From the NCBI GenBank assembly GCA_002387325.1, contig DGIN01000049.1, positions 1 through 11,449 of the forward strand: 11,449 nucleotides of DNA. The letters run 5' to 3'. The notes below the pieces were generated by a model. That model was given only the letters and a program-made list of their open reading frames with translations. It was not told where the DNA came from and ran no database searches. Positions within the stretch are counted from its first letter, which is position 1. The number at the start of each line of letters is the position of its first letter. The position numbers and the translations under genes are program-made. This stretch comes from Bacteroidales bacterium UBA4621 (GTDB taxonomy: Bacteria; Bacteroidota; Bacteroidia; Bacteroidales; Paludibacteraceae). This document shows positions 1 through 7,754 of the stretch, piece by piece.

Positions 1-64
1 CTTCTTTATCCTTTATCTACTGTCCTTTGTCCGCTGTTTACTCTCCTGCTGATAAGCATAGGTT

Positions 65-89
65 ATTCTTGGGTGATTCTTGGGTGATT
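65..89. repeat. 11-bp tandem repeat, about 2.3 copies
   Basis: The unit ATTCTTGGGTG occurs at 65-75 and 76-86, and a third copy begins (ATT) at 87-89. It is perfect but short, lies in non-coding DNA and has no assigned role. Its 11-bp period is the same as that of the unrelated array at 10236-10279. Confidence 0.75.
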
Positions 90-245
90 AAGCAGCAAAT
101 GCCGATAAAATAACGCCCCATCGACAAATGGCAGCGCAAACCACCGCTGTCTGCACACCACACACTGCTGTCCGCCGGCAGAACGGTCTTCCCTCGTATT
201 ATACGCTTCCCACTTGCACTTTCCCGCTGAAAAACGCATTGCAGA

Positions 246-277
246 TTTGGTGGTACGGAGATTTAGTTGTACCTTTG
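246..277 (+). promoter_or_regulatory. Bacteroidetes-type promoter for the SGNH-MBOAT-coaE unit
   Basis: A -33-like TTTG at 246-249 and a -7-like TACCTTTG at 270-277 are separated by 20 bp. This matches the TTTG/TAnnTTTG consensus of the primary Bacteroidetes sigma factor. Transcription would start near 284, which fixes the first gene's start downstream at 331. Confidence 0.8.
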
Positions 278-330
278 CAAAAGAAATGCACTTTTGTGTT
301 CCGCTGTATCTGAAACTGTATTCATTACCA

Positions 331-1863
331 ATGCAACCCCGTCGTATTGCTCTCTTTATATGGCTTTGTATCGCCCTGCTCGGAGGGCTGTGCCTGCTGT
401 TTCCTAAAAAAGGTATCCGTATAGGCGAACTTGAACTGAGGTGGACGACACTGGCAAAAGTGCTTGACTTGGACACACATAATGCACAATGCACAGACGG
501 CGAAATTACTGCCGCTGATAACGGGCAGTTTGCAACTGGCATACAGGACAACCCGCCGGAGCAGACGGCGGAAACATCGGCTGACAGTCTGCTGTCCGCA
601 GGGAAAGAACAGGGAAAGAACAGGGAAAACAGTACGGAAACGCAACTCCGGGATACGGCTGCACAACAATACCGCTATGCTATAGACACACGCACGTATA
701 TGGGTGCATTTTACACATCACTTGCTGAAACAGACAAACATAGCGTGCGCGTAGTGTATTACGGCGACTCGCAGATAGAGGAAGACCGTATGACCGCCAC
801 TGTGCGCAGACAACTGCAGACAAAATACGGAGGAGGAGGAGTAGGACTGATTCCGCTGCACCAAACCATCCCCGCACGCACTATCCACCAGGTGCTGACA
901 ATCAACGGAAAAGTACAAAGCGTAAGGCAAGGACCCAAACGGCAACTGGTTTACGGACCCAAATCCATGCGCCGCACTGACGGACGCTACGGAGTCATGG
1001 GACAGGTGGCACTGATGAACGACTCGCTGATACAGGGCTCGGAACGGATAAACCTGACCGTAGAGCCGATGAGCAGAGAAAAACACACGGAACGCTATTT
1101 CAACCGCTTGCGTGTGTGGAGCGACGGCAATATACATATAGTCAGTCAGCGCGGCGATACACTTCCCGCCTCCCGCACATTGGTCCTGCCCGACAGTACG
1201 ACACACTACAACCTGACGCTCCTCGGACGAGGACAGGTATATGGACTCTCATTGGAAACACCCACGGGCGTCATTGTGGACAATATACCCATGCGAGGCT
1301 GCCTCGGAACAGTCTTTACCGGCATCTCACGAGAGCAACTGACACAGTTCTACCGGGAAACGGATACACGGCTGGTTATTCTGCAGTTCGGAGGAAACGC
1401 CATACCGTTCAACGAACAACCCTCCACCATACGGGGTATAGTCAGCCAGTTGCGCAAACAAGTGCAGTACATACGCAGTTGTGCACCGGAAGCAAGTGTC
1501 TTGTTTGTCGGACCGGGCGATATGGTTACCACTGTCGATGGTGTGCCGCAGACCTATCCGCTATTGCCGTATATGGACAAACTGCTGTTGCAAATGGCAC
1601 AGGAGGAACAGATTGGATATTACAGTCTCTATCAGGCAATGGGCGGACAGAATAGCATGCTCCAATGGCAGAAACGAGGTTGGGCAGGCTCCGACGGAGT
1701 ACATTTCACCCGTCGCGGAGCAGAGAAAGCGGGAGAGAAACTCGCAGAATGGCTAATCAGCGGCGGACAAGCAACAACCGACGTACAGAGTGAGACGCAG
1801 CCCGCCGATACTGCACAACTGACTGTACGACAAACTGCACCGGAGAAAGGAGATGCAAGATGA
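331..1863 (+). CDS. Membrane-anchored SGNH/GDSL-type hydrolase or acyltransferase partner of MBOAT
   Basis: This 510-residue protein probably works outside the cytoplasmic membrane on acyl (usually acetyl) groups of an envelope glycan. An N-terminal hydrophobic anchor (residues about 6-23) follows positive charges. SGNH-family signatures are visible: GDSQ with nucleophile Ser147, a GGN block with Asn356, and DGVH with Asp455 and His458. About 200 residues separate the Ser and Asn blocks, so an extra domain, perhaps glycan-binding, is likely inserted. The frame stays open up to 214, but that start precedes the promoter and 286 lies almost on the predicted transcription start, so ATG 331 is chosen. 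Its TGA overlaps the ATG of the MBOAT gene, implying translational coupling. The pair resembles PatA/PatB and AlgI with AlgJ/AlgX, where an MBOAT exports acyl groups and an SGNH protein attaches them. An esterase role is the alternative. The glycan acceptor is unknown. Confidence 0.85.
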   Translation: MQPRRIALFIWLCIALLGGLCLLFPKKGIRIGELELRWTTLAKVLDLDTHNAQCTDGEITAADNGQFATGIQDNPPEQTAETSADSLLSAGKEQGKNRENSTETQLRDTAAQQYRYAIDTRTYMGAFYTSLAETDKHSVRVVYYGDSQIEEDRMTATVRRQLQTKYGGGGVGLIPLHQTIPARTIHQVLTINGKVQSVRQGPKRQLVYGPKSMRRTDGRYGVMGQVALMNDSLIQGSERINLTVEPMSREKHTERYFNRLRVWSDGNIHIVSQRGDTLPASRTLVLPDSTTHYNLTLLGRGQVYGLSLETPTGVIVDNIPMRGCLGTVFTGISREQLTQFYRETDTRLVILQFGGNAIPFNEQPSTIRGIVSQLRKQVQYIRSCAPEASVLFVGPGDMVTTVDGVPQTYPLLPYMDKLLLQMAQEEQIGYYSLYQAMGGQNSMLQWQKRGWAGSDGVHFTRRGAEKAGEKLAEWLISGGQATTDVQSETQPADTAQLTVRQTAPEKGDAR

Positions 1864-3800
1864 GTTTTCTGCACCATATATTCGCTTTTGACAGCAATAG
1901 CCCCCTACTTTTTACGCAGTTTTATTTCTGGGCGTTCTTTGCGATTGTGTATGCTGTGTTTGCGCTGGTTATGGAGGCGTTCCCGAAAGCAAGAGGCAAA
2001 GGGAGACTCCATCTGCGCAATATCTTTCTGCTCTTCGTCTCGTGGTTCTTCTACTACAAAACCAGCGGTATCTTTCTGCTGATTTTGGCTTTTGTTACAT
2101 TGTCGGACTGGCTGATAGCCAAACAGATATATCGCTGCAAGACGGCTTCCCTAAACCGCTATGCACGCTGCTGGCTTGTATTGTCCGTGATAATAGACCT
2201 CGGATTGTTGGCATATTTCAAGTACGCCTATTTCTTCACCGATATGCTCAACAACCTGTTCGGATGCCGCTTGGAGGTTTTTGACATCTTTGCCTATATA
2301 GGCAACGGCTTTTCCGAAAACGGACGGTTTATGGTGGACAGGATTGTGCTGCCCGTAGGTATCAGTTTCTATATTTTTCAGGTTATCTCTTATACCGCCG
2401 ATGTGTTTCACGGGCGTATCCGACCCGTGCGCAACCTGTTGGATTTCGGCTTCTATGTATCGTTCTTCCCGCAGTTGGTCGCAGGACCGATTGTGCGTGC
2501 CGAAGAGTTTGTCCCGCAACTGTACAGACCTTTCCGCCTCAGCAAAAAACAGTTCGGACTGGCAGTCTTTTGGATACTCAACGGACTGGCAAAGAAAATC
2601 ATATTGAGCGACTATCTGGCGGTTAATTTCATTGACCGTGTGTTTGACAATCCGTTGCTCTTCTCGGGGTTTGAGAACCTGTTTGCGCTCTTTGCGTATT
2701 CGCTGCAGGTATATGCGGATTTCTCAGGATACACCGATATTGCCATCGGTGTGGCAATGCTGTTGGGCTTCTATCTGCCAAAGAACTTCGACTCACCCTA
2801 CAAGGCGGAGAACCCGCAGCAGTTCTGGAGACGCTGGCATATATCGCTCAGCCGCTGGCTCAAAACCTACCTGTATATACCACTGGGCGGTAACCGCAAT
2901 GCCACTTTCGGCACCTATTTCTGGATAGCCTTGATTGCGCTTGTCGCATTGGTGCTGACAGGGTCGTGGGCTGCCACGGGAGTGATTGTCACAATAGCAG
3001 TAATGGTTTTACTGGTCGCTGTTTTTCGTCCCGACCACCGCAAACTGCTTTATGCCAATCTCAACTCGTTTATCGTGATGTTGCTTGGCGGACTTTGGCA
3101 CGGAGCTAGTTGGAACTTTATGATTTGGGGCGGACTGAATGGTATAGGAATGATTGTCAACAAGTTCTGGCGTATTATGAATTGGCACGTGCGTATGTTG
3201 CTTATGACACTGCTCGCCGCCGGACTTGTTGCTGCTGACAGGGTATGGAGTTTGCCTGCCTTGCGGCTGTTTATGGTCTGGGCGGTGATACTGTGGATTG
3301 GAACGGCAGTAAGGTATATCTACTACTTAACCTCCCCGAACCTCTCTGTAGGGAAGGAAAACAGAACGGGTACAAACCCATCTTTGGGAGGGGGTAGGGA
3401 TAGTCGGGGACTTGCGGCTCTTTCCCGCTGTTGGGCAATAGCGCAGACATTCACGTTTATCACGTTTACACGTCTTTTCTTCCGTTCCGGCAGTAACCTT
3501 GACCCCGCTACAGCGAACCAAGAAGCATGGGAGACGGCAACGAATATGGTCAGTCAGATAGGCGGAGCGTGGAACTCTGCTATCATTCCGTCTTTCTTGT
3601 ATGAATATAGAGCAGTGGTGCTGCTTTTCGTAGCGGGTATGGTTGTGCATTGGTTGCCCGACAAATGGAAACAATGGTACCGTATTCATTTTGCTATGTT
3701 CCCTTTGTGGGCAATAATGCTTTGCGTCGTTGTGGCGGTATTCATTATATATCAGTTCGTTACCGCAGATATGCAACCGTTTATCTATTTCCAGTTCTAA
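1860..3800 (+). CDS. MBOAT family membrane-bound O-acyltransferase (AlgI-like)
   Basis: This polytopic membrane protein of 646 residues belongs to the family that takes acyl groups (typically acetyl from CoA) at the cytoplasmic face for O-acylation of exported polysaccharide or peptidoglycan. Family landmarks are clear: a block around residue 300-345 with FWRRWH (His327), SRWLKTYLYIPLGG and GNR, then LWHGASWNF with the presumed catalytic His414. Many hydrophobic segments run throughout. It is longer than typical AlgI/DltB proteins (roughly 400-520). The extra length includes hydrophobic segments between the two motifs, a long C-terminal part, and a low-complexity polar stretch at about residues 491-517. 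That stretch is encoded by a hairpin-rich repeat-like element (3331-3410). The frame stays open through it and the C-terminal membrane segments follow. The start overlaps the upstream SGNH gene by 4 bp. The donor acyl group and acceptor cannot be read from the sequence. Confidence 0.95.
   Translation: MSFLHHIFAFDSNSPLLFTQFYFWAFFAIVYAVFALVMEAFPKARGKGRLHLRNIFLLFVSWFFYYKTSGIFLLILAFVTLSDWLIAKQIYRCKTASLNRYARCWLVLSVIIDLGLLAYFKYAYFFTDMLNNLFGCRLEVFDIFAYIGNGFSENGRFMVDRIVLPVGISFYIFQVISYTADVFHGRIRPVRNLLDFGFYVSFFPQLVAGPIVRAEEFVPQLYRPFRLSKKQFGLAVFWILNGLAKKIILSDYLAVNFIDRVFDNPLLFSGFENLFALFAYSLQVYADFSGYTDIAIGVAMLLGFYLPKNFDSPYKAENPQQFWRRWHISLSRWLKTYLYIPLGGNRNATFGTYFWIALIALVALVLTGSWAATGVIVTIAVMVLLVAVFRPDHRKLLYANLNSFIVMLLGGLWHGASWNFMIWGGLNGIGMIVNKFWRIMNWHVRMLLMTLLAAGLVAADRVWSLPALRLFMVWAVILWIGTAVRYIYYLTSPNLSVGKENRTGTNPSLGGGRDSRGLAALSRCWAIAQTFTFITFTRLFFRSGSNLDPATANQEAWETATNMVSQIGGAWNSAIIPSFLYEYRAVVLLFVAGMVVHWLPDKWKQWYRIHFAMFPLWAIMLCVVVAVFIIYQFVTADMQPFIYFQF
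3331..3410. repeat. Hairpin-rich repeat-like element inside the MBOAT gene
   Basis: This roughly 80-bp stretch is a C-rich arm followed by a G-rich arm, unlike the surrounding coding DNA. Outer inverted repeats TCCCCGA (3333-3339) and TCGGGGA (3404-3410) match perfectly. Two imperfect inner hairpins are visible (CCTCTCT/AGGGAAGG and CCCATC/GGGAGGG). The layout matches the dispersed CCTCCCC...GGGGAGG intergenic repeats common in Bacteroidetes genomes (recognition from memory). The exact ends are uncertain. Confidence 0.6.
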
Positions 3801-3859
3801 AATAACAACAGGATTTCCGAGAACGGACACTAAAAACTATATGAAATAGAAAACAGAAT

Positions 3860-4462
3860 ATGTTAGTGGGTATTACAGGCGGCATCGGCTGCGGGAAAAG
3901 TACTATAGCACAGGAGTTTGAGCATTTGGGCTATCCTGTGTATTGCACGGATACGGAAGCAAAACGGATAGCAGTGGCTAATCCTATGGTACGCTCGCAG
4001 ATTGAGATGCTTTTCGGCTCCGAAGTGTTTGAGGGGAAAGTTTATCACACCGATGTGGTTGCCAGACGGGTTTTCCGCCATCCTGACCTGCTGGAGAAAC
4101 TGAACGCCATTATTCATCCGGCGGTCGCTTTTGATTTGAAATGCTGGAAAAAAGAAAACGGAGACAAGGTGTGTTTCGTAGAATCGGCGATTCTTTTCGA
4201 AAGCCGACTTAATACACTGTGCGACAAGGTAATAGCCATTGTTGCACCCGAAGAAGTCCGCATAGAACGGACTTTGCAACGCGATTATAACGGTTCGCAC
4301 GCCAAAGAACATATCGCCGCGGTTCGCAACCGTATCCGGGCACAGATAACGGACGAGGAGCGCACAAAATGCGCCGACATTATTCTCAATAATGACGGCG
4401 CACAACCTGTATCCCTGCTTGCAAAGCAAGCATTGGAACAACTGAAATCCTTTATTCCGTAA
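3860..4462 (+). CDS. coaE: Dephospho-CoA kinase
   Basis: CoaE phosphorylates the 3'-hydroxyl of the dephospho-CoA ribose with ATP, the last step of coenzyme A synthesis, in the cytoplasm. The 200-residue length is normal. The P-loop GGIGCGKST occupies residues 7-15. The substrate-binding region with CTDTEAKRI follows (Asp31), then the IIHPAV motif, the ES-ILFES strand, and the C-terminal lid/adenine region RTLQRD...R...Q with ADIILNN. No promoter matching the phylum consensus was found in the 59 bp after the MBOAT gene, so it is probably cotranscribed with it. CoA synthesis next to an acyl-CoA-using acyltransferase may be coincidence or modest supply coupling. The stop codon lies inside the convergent downstream gene (11-bp tail overlap). 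Confidence 0.97.
   Translation: MLVGITGGIGCGKSTIAQEFEHLGYPVYCTDTEAKRIAVANPMVRSQIEMLFGSEVFEGKVYHTDVVARRVFRHPDLLEKLNAIIHPAVAFDLKCWKKENGDKVCFVESAILFESRLNTLCDKVIAIVAPEEVRIERTLQRDYNGSHAKEHIAAVRNRIRAQITDEERTKCADIILNNDGAQPVSLLAKQALEQLKSFIP
4416..4432. other. Perfect 7-bp stem-loop near the convergent gene ends
   Basis: TGCTTGC, loop AAA, GCAAGCA lies within the last codons of coaE, about 20-30 bp before the two overlapping stop codons. No T-tract follows on either strand, so it is not a standard intrinsic terminator. It may be coincidental, since it encodes LLAKQA in coaE. Confidence 0.35.
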
Positions 4463-5777
4463 TTTTCCGGTACTTACCCTCAATCAACAACATACCCGGT
4501 AAAATCTCGCCGCCCGATGTCTTTTTGAAAGTGGTGTAAGTAAGGTCGGAACCCTGTCCCTGCTCAACAACTGCATTGTAACGGTTGTCCCATATCTTGC
4601 CTTTGACCGGTCTGACAGTGGCTACATATTTATAGGTTGTTTTTTCTGTTTCGGGGTTCATCACACGCTGTACCACTTGAAACTTGCTGTTGTCGGTAAT
4701 ACCCTCTTTCATACCGATCTTTGCCGCATAGCCCTCTATCTTGCCGTTGGCATTGCGCAGAACCGAATAAACAGGGGTCTTTACCTTAAAATCCTCGTAT
4801 TGTTTTGCCAATGCCACGATATTTTTGTCCATAGAGCGGGCGCAAATGGTTTTCACTAATTCCGACCGGTCGTACTTTCCTTTGAGGGTGCTTTTCTTGT
4901 CAAATTCGTACTCGTGCGCCACATAACGCAATCGGAAAAGCGTATCGTCATTCAGAAAAGCAATGATCTTGGCTGAATCGGGAACGGCGGTATAGTAATC
5001 ATTATAGAATATGCCGGCTATGGAATCGTTCCAGACAAGTTGGTACAAGTAACTGTGCGTCTTCACATTAAATCCTGTGAAGCTGTCAGCAATAGCCCCT
5101 GCGGTGTTAGCCAAATCCTGCCCGGAATGTCCGCCTACGAAAGCATCAAATATACCGCCTATTATTGCCAATGCGGTCTTTGCCACAGCCGCTTCCTGCT
5201 CGGCGGTGATATAGGTAATATCATTGACCAGGACAAACGTCTGCCCTATCAGTTCCTCGCCCGCATCGGACAATGCCGCCACACCGCGCACGGTTTGCAA
5301 GGCAACCGCCACATCCACATCCGATGCATTGTATTGCCCCCGTTCCTGAATGAGTTGCGTATCAAACACCGCATTGCCTATACTGTCGCCATGCAGGTTA
5401 AACCAACGTGCCACTATGCGTTTGCCTGTTTCTGCATTGTTGAGCAGATTCTCTATGGCAATGGCATTCTTCTGTATCTCGGATACAGACAGAGGATGCC
5501 CGTAAGTAGCCTTGTAAAAGCCCGAATCGTTGGGTTGTACACCCCAAATCTGACTGTTGTCAATGATGCGCAAGCCGATATTCTGATCATCGTATTTGTC
5601 CGGCAAAGGCAAACTGTCGAAGGCTTCATATATATTGATACCGAACTCGTCTTCGGGATGATAGACCAGCATCGTTGCCAGTGCATTGCGCCTGTAATCA
5701 AGCAACGGGTCATTGCTCTGCGCCAAGACCGGCAGGGCAACGACCCAAAGCAAAAACAAACAATATCGTTTGGTCAT
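4452..5777 (-). CDS. Exported protein of unknown function (fifth gene of the envelope operon)
   Basis: I do not recognise a named family in this 441-residue protein. It begins with a clean signal peptide (hydrophobic core about 5-17, probable cut before Gln20) and has no lipobox, so it should be periplasmic or outer-membrane associated. The middle, about residues 196-240, is rich in Ala, Gly and Ile and includes IIGGIFDAFVGG, which could be a membrane-contacting or buried helix pair. The C-terminal 108 residues (from 334) look beta-rich. A KIGMKEGI turn followed by FQVVQRV and a closing KGKIWDNR resemble the small beta-barrel ends of FlgT-like proteins; this is a weak inference. It is the last gene of a five-gene operon, 29 bp after its neighbour, and its stop lies inside coaE. 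Confidence 0.85.
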   Translation of the reverse strand: MTKRYCLFLLWVVALPVLAQSNDPLLDYRRNALATMLVYHPEDEFGINIYEAFDSLPLPDKYDDQNIGLRIIDNSQIWGVQPNDSGFYKATYGHPLSVSEIQKNAIAIENLLNNAETGKRIVARWFNLHGDSIGNAVFDTQLIQERGQYNASDVDVAVALQTVRGVAALSDAGEELIGQTFVLVNDITYITAEQEAAVAKTALAIIGGIFDAFVGGHSGQDLANTAGAIADSFTGFNVKTHSYLYQLVWNDSIAGIFYNDYYTAVPDSAKIIAFLNDDTLFRLRYVAHEYEFDKKSTLKGKYDRSELVKTICARSMDKNIVALAKQYEDFKVKTPVYSVLRNANGKIEGYAAKIGMKEGITDNSKFQVVQRVMNPETEKTTYKYVATVRPVKGKIWDNRYNAVVEQGQGSDLTYTTFKKTSGGEILPGMLLIEGKYRKITE

Positions 5778-5806
5778 AACAGAAAGGATAGGACCGGGCG
5801 GTTGCT

Positions 5807-6736
5807 TTAATGCAGGAAACCGATGTTGGTGGTAGTGGGTTGCTGACCGCGGCCATAGGCGACCCCCACTTCGCGCATTGCATTGATGCGTTGTTTCTCC
5901 AAATCCACAGTATCTTCATACTGCTTCATCTCAAATTTCCAATCGTCCAGTACCTTGCCTTTGATTTCCTTATAGAGTGCCATCGCCTCATCGTAGCAAC
6001 CGGCATCGGGGAGTATATTTGCCAGGTATTCGCCCGCTTTCTGTGCTCCCGTAGCATTCTGCTCCGCTGCCCACGCCTGACGGGCGGCTGCAAGATTGAC
6101 AGCACAACGGTTATCCAAATACTGCTGATAGATACTCAAGCCCGCTTGCAGTGCCTCGTCATATTTGTTGCACTGCATAGGAATGGTAACCACCATACTC
6201 AATGCCTCTTCATACTGTTTGGTTGAGGCGAGGAACTGTGCCGTTTTGATAATGTTTGCCGCTTCGCGGTCGTAATAAGCAATGATTTTGTCTTTCCCTT
6301 TTTTTACAAACTCTTCGATAGCAGGTGAGGTCGTCGGCATATTTTTCAGCGCGCTCATATAGCATTTGCTTTCCGTCTCACCGATACCGCGCAGTGTGAG
6401 AGAAGTGGACGAAAAAATCACTTTGTTGGTATAGTCTGCAATATAGAGGGTCATATCCATTGTCTCCGACATCTTCATCGGGGCGCTTGATACTACATCT
6501 TTGGTCAGCGGAACCACAAAAGCGGTGAGAAAGAACTGCCCCATATAATCCATTGAGGCAATTCCGTTCCGGGTCAGAAGTTGGGTCAACTTGTTTTTCA
6601 ACTGCACTTGTGTTGTAGCGGGGAACGGCTCCACTTGTTCCTCTATCACTACGCTGATGGGCAGATATTCCGTATTCTGCGCAAAGAGCGTTGTCGCTGC
6701 CAAAATGCAGGCAAACAATATAGTATGCTTTTTCAT
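5807..6736 (-). CDS. Exported protein with beta-rich N-domain and helical-repeat C-domain (CsgG/LPP20-like?)
   Basis: This protein of 309 residues has a signal peptide and a probable cut before Gln20 (LFA-Q). Residues about 24-135 alternate beta strands and helices, including DMTLYIADYTNKVIFSSTS and a following GIGETESKCYMSAL helix. That strand-turn-strand-helix pattern recalls the CsgG/LPP20/FlgT class of envelope proteins. Residues about 155-275 are helical, with repeating YEEAL/YDEAL/YDEAM units and regularly placed cysteines, suggesting a TPR-like scaffold for protein contacts. The tail is a charged helix then MREVGVAYGRGQQ. The family assignment is inference from pattern and no function is known to me. 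It sits 13 bp after the DUF6175-like gene, fourth in the operon. Confidence 0.85.
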   Translation of the reverse strand: MKKHTILFACILAATTLFAQNTEYLPISVVIEEQVEPFPATTQVQLKNKLTQLLTRNGIASMDYMGQFFLTAFVVPLTKDVVSSAPMKMSETMDMTLYIADYTNKVIFSSTSLTLRGIGETESKCYMSALKNMPTTSPAIEEFVKKGKDKIIAYYDREAANIIKTAQFLASTKQYEEALSMVVTIPMQCNKYDEALQAGLSIYQQYLDNRCAVNLAAARQAWAAEQNATGAQKAGEYLANILPDAGCYDEAMALYKEIKGKVLDDWKFEMKQYEDTVDLEKQRINAMREVGVAYGRGQQPTTTNIGFLH

Positions 6737-6749
6737 AATACTTGCTGTT

Positions 6750-7700
6750 TTATTTTTCTCCTAATACAATCACCGCACGTCCCAGCCCCTTGACCAGCAC
6801 CTTGCTCGGAATATTGTAGGGTTCTTTTTTGAGCATACGTGCCAGTTTCTTGGCAAACGCATTGGCATCAACCGGTATCCCGTAGTCGTCATACACGGGG
6901 ATGCGCACTTGGGTGAAATTGGCGACATTCTCGCTGGCATACGTCATCGAGAAACGACCGCTTACTGTGTTTTGGAACAGCCAACGGTTGATTATATCTA
7001 TCAGTTCCTCATCGCCGTACTCCGTCTCCAGATCCACACCCGCAGCATTGCCGTCAAAGACCTTGATATCCAATATTATCTCGCGTCCGATAGTCTGCAT
7101 CTCGGTGAAATAGTCCTGCAAACGGATATTGAAATTGTCAATATTCGCCACAATGGCTTCTTCGAGCAGTACATCCACATCGGCAGACATAGAGGGTGCA
7201 CTCGTACCGCTCACCGCACCGATACTCTTGCTCGTATAAGCGTCTTTTGCCTCAAGGATATAACTGAGCGAATGTTTCGGTCCTTGGTCTTTCATCTCCC
7301 ATGTCAGTTCGAGGATAATGTCCGTTTTTGCCGCACGCGCCAGTTCGTCCAACGGACTCTCTGCCAATATGTTGCCTGCCTTGCTGACGGTTAGGTTGTC
7401 CTCCGCACGGCGTTGCTCCACATTCCGGATAGCCTGCTCCAGACTTTGCAAAGGGAACTGGCGTTCTGCCATCAAGTCATTGATCTTGGCAATGGCTAAT
7501 TTCAGCCCGATATTCTCCTGAATGGCTTGTTTGTAATTCGGCACTTTTTCTACCGCACCCATATTCTCCACCTCGGTATAATAGCCGTTGCTGATACACC
7601 ACGCGTCCGACGGAAATACCATCAGTTCGGGTTTCTTTATCTGTCCGAAACACACAGTCGCCACCGCTATGGCAACCGGCAAAAGGAAAATTCGTTTCAT
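6750..7700 (-). CDS. DUF6175-like exported protein
   Basis: This 316-residue protein matches my memory of the Bacteroidetes family DUF6175. Features include an early MVFPSDAWC block, the NYKQAIQEN and KINDLMAERQFPLQ blocks, TDIILELTW, AKDAYTSKSIG, LLEEAI...IDNFN and a closing KGLGRAVIVLGEK. Function is unknown. The strand-strand-helix region at about 127-200 looks like the CsgG-type fold (inference). The frame extends to a GTG at 7718, but ATG 7700 gives a compact signal peptide (cut before Gln20), so 7700 is preferred. It is third in the operon. The gap to the preceding lipoprotein gene holds a 7-bp tandem repeat array. Confidence 0.85.
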   Translation of the reverse strand: MKRIFLLPVAIAVATVCFGQIKKPELMVFPSDAWCISNGYYTEVENMGAVEKVPNYKQAIQENIGLKLAIAKINDLMAERQFPLQSLEQAIRNVEQRRAEDNLTVSKAGNILAESPLDELARAAKTDIILELTWEMKDQGPKHSLSYILEAKDAYTSKSIGAVSGTSAPSMSADVDVLLEEAIVANIDNFNIRLQDYFTEMQTIGREIILDIKVFDGNAAGVDLETEYGDEELIDIINRWLFQNTVSGRFSMTYASENVANFTQVRIPVYDDYGIPVDANAFAKKLARMLKKEPYNIPSKVLVKGLGRAVIVLGEK

Positions 7701-7726
7701 AGTATTGCTTAACATCACGCTGTATG

Positions 7727-7754
7727 TTAATTGTTAATTATTAATCGTTAATTG
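7727..7754. repeat. 7-bp tandem array between operon genes
   Basis: Four heptamers read TTAATTG, TTAATTA, TTAATCG and TTAATTG (7727-7754). The array runs over the stop codon of the lipoprotein gene and fills most of the gap before the DUF6175-like gene. AT-rich AATTAAC heptads of this kind are familiar between genes in Bacteroidetes. A role in intercistronic spacing, or slippage, is possible. Confidence 0.75.

Larger units (their letters stand above)
1..330. other. Intergenic region upstream of the SGNH-MBOAT-coaE unit
   Basis: I see no convincing gene here. The left end (about 6-40) is a pyrimidine-rich stretch with recurring TCCTTT/TTTATC words. It is followed by an 11-bp tandem repeat at 65-89. 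The promoter for the SGNH gene lies at 246-277. The open frames crossing this stretch have composition typical of shadows and would precede or contain the promoter. Confidence 0.6.

Noticed and set aside
214..330. N-terminal extension of the SGNH gene to ATG 214 or 286
   Set aside because: The start at 214 lies upstream of the predicted promoter and 286 is almost at the predicted transcription start. ATG 331 directly precedes the charged residues and the membrane anchor.
63..551. Minus-strand open frame of 162 codons at the left end
   Set aside because: It runs antisense into the SGNH gene, its protein has no domain-like pattern, and no promoter fits it.
1116..1655. 179-codon plus-strand open frame inside the SGNH gene
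   Set aside because: It overlaps a frame with conserved catalytic motifs and has skewed Arg/Thr-rich composition.
3801..3859. Separate promoter for coaE
   Set aside because: No TAnnTTTG with an upstream TTTG was found between the MBOAT stop and the coaE start.
5040..5810. 256-codon plus-strand open frame
   Set aside because: It is fully antisense to the 441-residue exported protein, and its translation is rich in Cys, His and Arg without recognisable motifs, typical of a shadow frame.
7701..7718. GTG start at 7718 for the DUF6175-like gene
   Set aside because: It would add six residues before a good Met-Lys-Arg signal peptide start. ATG 7700 gives a signal peptide like those of its neighbours.
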